Positions 5,522 to 5,547 of a stretch of 5,547 nucleotides of DNA are shown piece by piece. Numbering within the stretch: position 1 is the first letter of the stretch; every line of letters starts with the position of its first letter. This DNA comes from Syntrophomonadaceae bacterium. GTDB lineage: Bacteria > Bacillota > Dethiobacteria > DTU022. The stretch lies in NCBI GenBank assembly GCA_003552365.1, contig PUKR01000263.1, forward strand, positions 1-5,547. Reading direction: 5' to 3'. The translations under genes and the position numbers were made by a program. Below the pieces are notes generated by a model. It saw only the letters and a program-made list of their open reading frames with translations, ran no database searches and was not told the origin of the DNA.

Positions 5522-5547
5522 TTGACACTATTGATTGCTCTGATATA
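5522..5547 (+). promoter_or_regulatory. Possible rightward promoter, cut by window edge
   Basis: A perfect -35 box TTGACA (5522-5527) is followed after 16 bases by TATA (5544-5547), where the window ends, so the -10 box cannot be completed. It would drive a gene divergent from abrB beyond the edge. In Bacillus subtilis metG (metS) follows abrB, which would be a reasonable guess for that gene. Confidence 0.4.

Noticed and set aside
1..5547. CRISPR array, tRNA or rRNA genes, insertion sequence transposase, prophage genes
   Set aside because: No regularly spaced repeats, no tRNA or rRNA signature and no transposase or phage-like frame are present on either strand.

Overview
The window is a stretch of bacterial chromosome at roughly 45-50% GC. 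It is most likely from a sporulating, anaerobic-type Firmicute (Bacillota), perhaps near the Peptococcaceae / Desulfotomaculum-Pelotomaculum group. That placement is inferred from three things: a RicT (YaaT) protein, an AbrB almost identical to Bacillus AbrB over its DNA-binding half but with a four-cysteine tail, and strong AAAGGAGG-type ribosome binding sites. No 16S or other decisive marker is present.

Layout from left to right. (1) Bases 1-563, minus strand: the N-terminal 187 residues of an alpha/beta-fold hydrolase that runs off the left edge. (2) Bases 564-919: a 356-base gene-free region that is the least explained part of the window. It holds a long imperfect inverted repeat (604-634 with 771-801, 14-bp perfect core), two terminator-like hairpins (797-825 and 860-880) and the ribosome binding site of guaB. 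(3) Bases 920-2419, plus strand: guaB, IMP dehydrogenase. (4) Bases 2420-2652: a 233-base spacer with weak hairpins and no convincing gene or promoter. (5) Bases 2653-5082, plus strand: a tight, overlapping block tmk - holB - ricT. (6) Bases 5087-5110: a strong 10-bp hairpin shared by the converging ricT and abrB. (7) Bases 5132-5377, minus strand: abrB, with a good promoter just upstream. (8) Bases 5454-5547: an AT-rich stretch with a small dyad and a possible rightward promoter cut off by the window edge.

The genes fit together as nucleotide supply and replication next to transition-state control. GuaB commits IMP to guanine nucleotides, Tmk makes dTDP, HolB is the delta-prime subunit of the polymerase III clamp loader, and RicT is a Fe-S protein of the RNase Y-specificity complex that affects competence, biofilm formation and sporulation in Bacillus. 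AbrB is the global transition-state repressor. The order tmk..holB-ricT..abrB follows the arrangement known from Bacillus subtilis, but the genes that separate tmk from holB there (darA/yaaQ and yaaR) are absent here.

Most of the window is ordinary housekeeping DNA. I do not see a clear new system. The best candidates for a second look are the structured element upstream of guaB, the odd start region of tmk (an ACG sits where ATG would be expected), and the possible second start of guaB.
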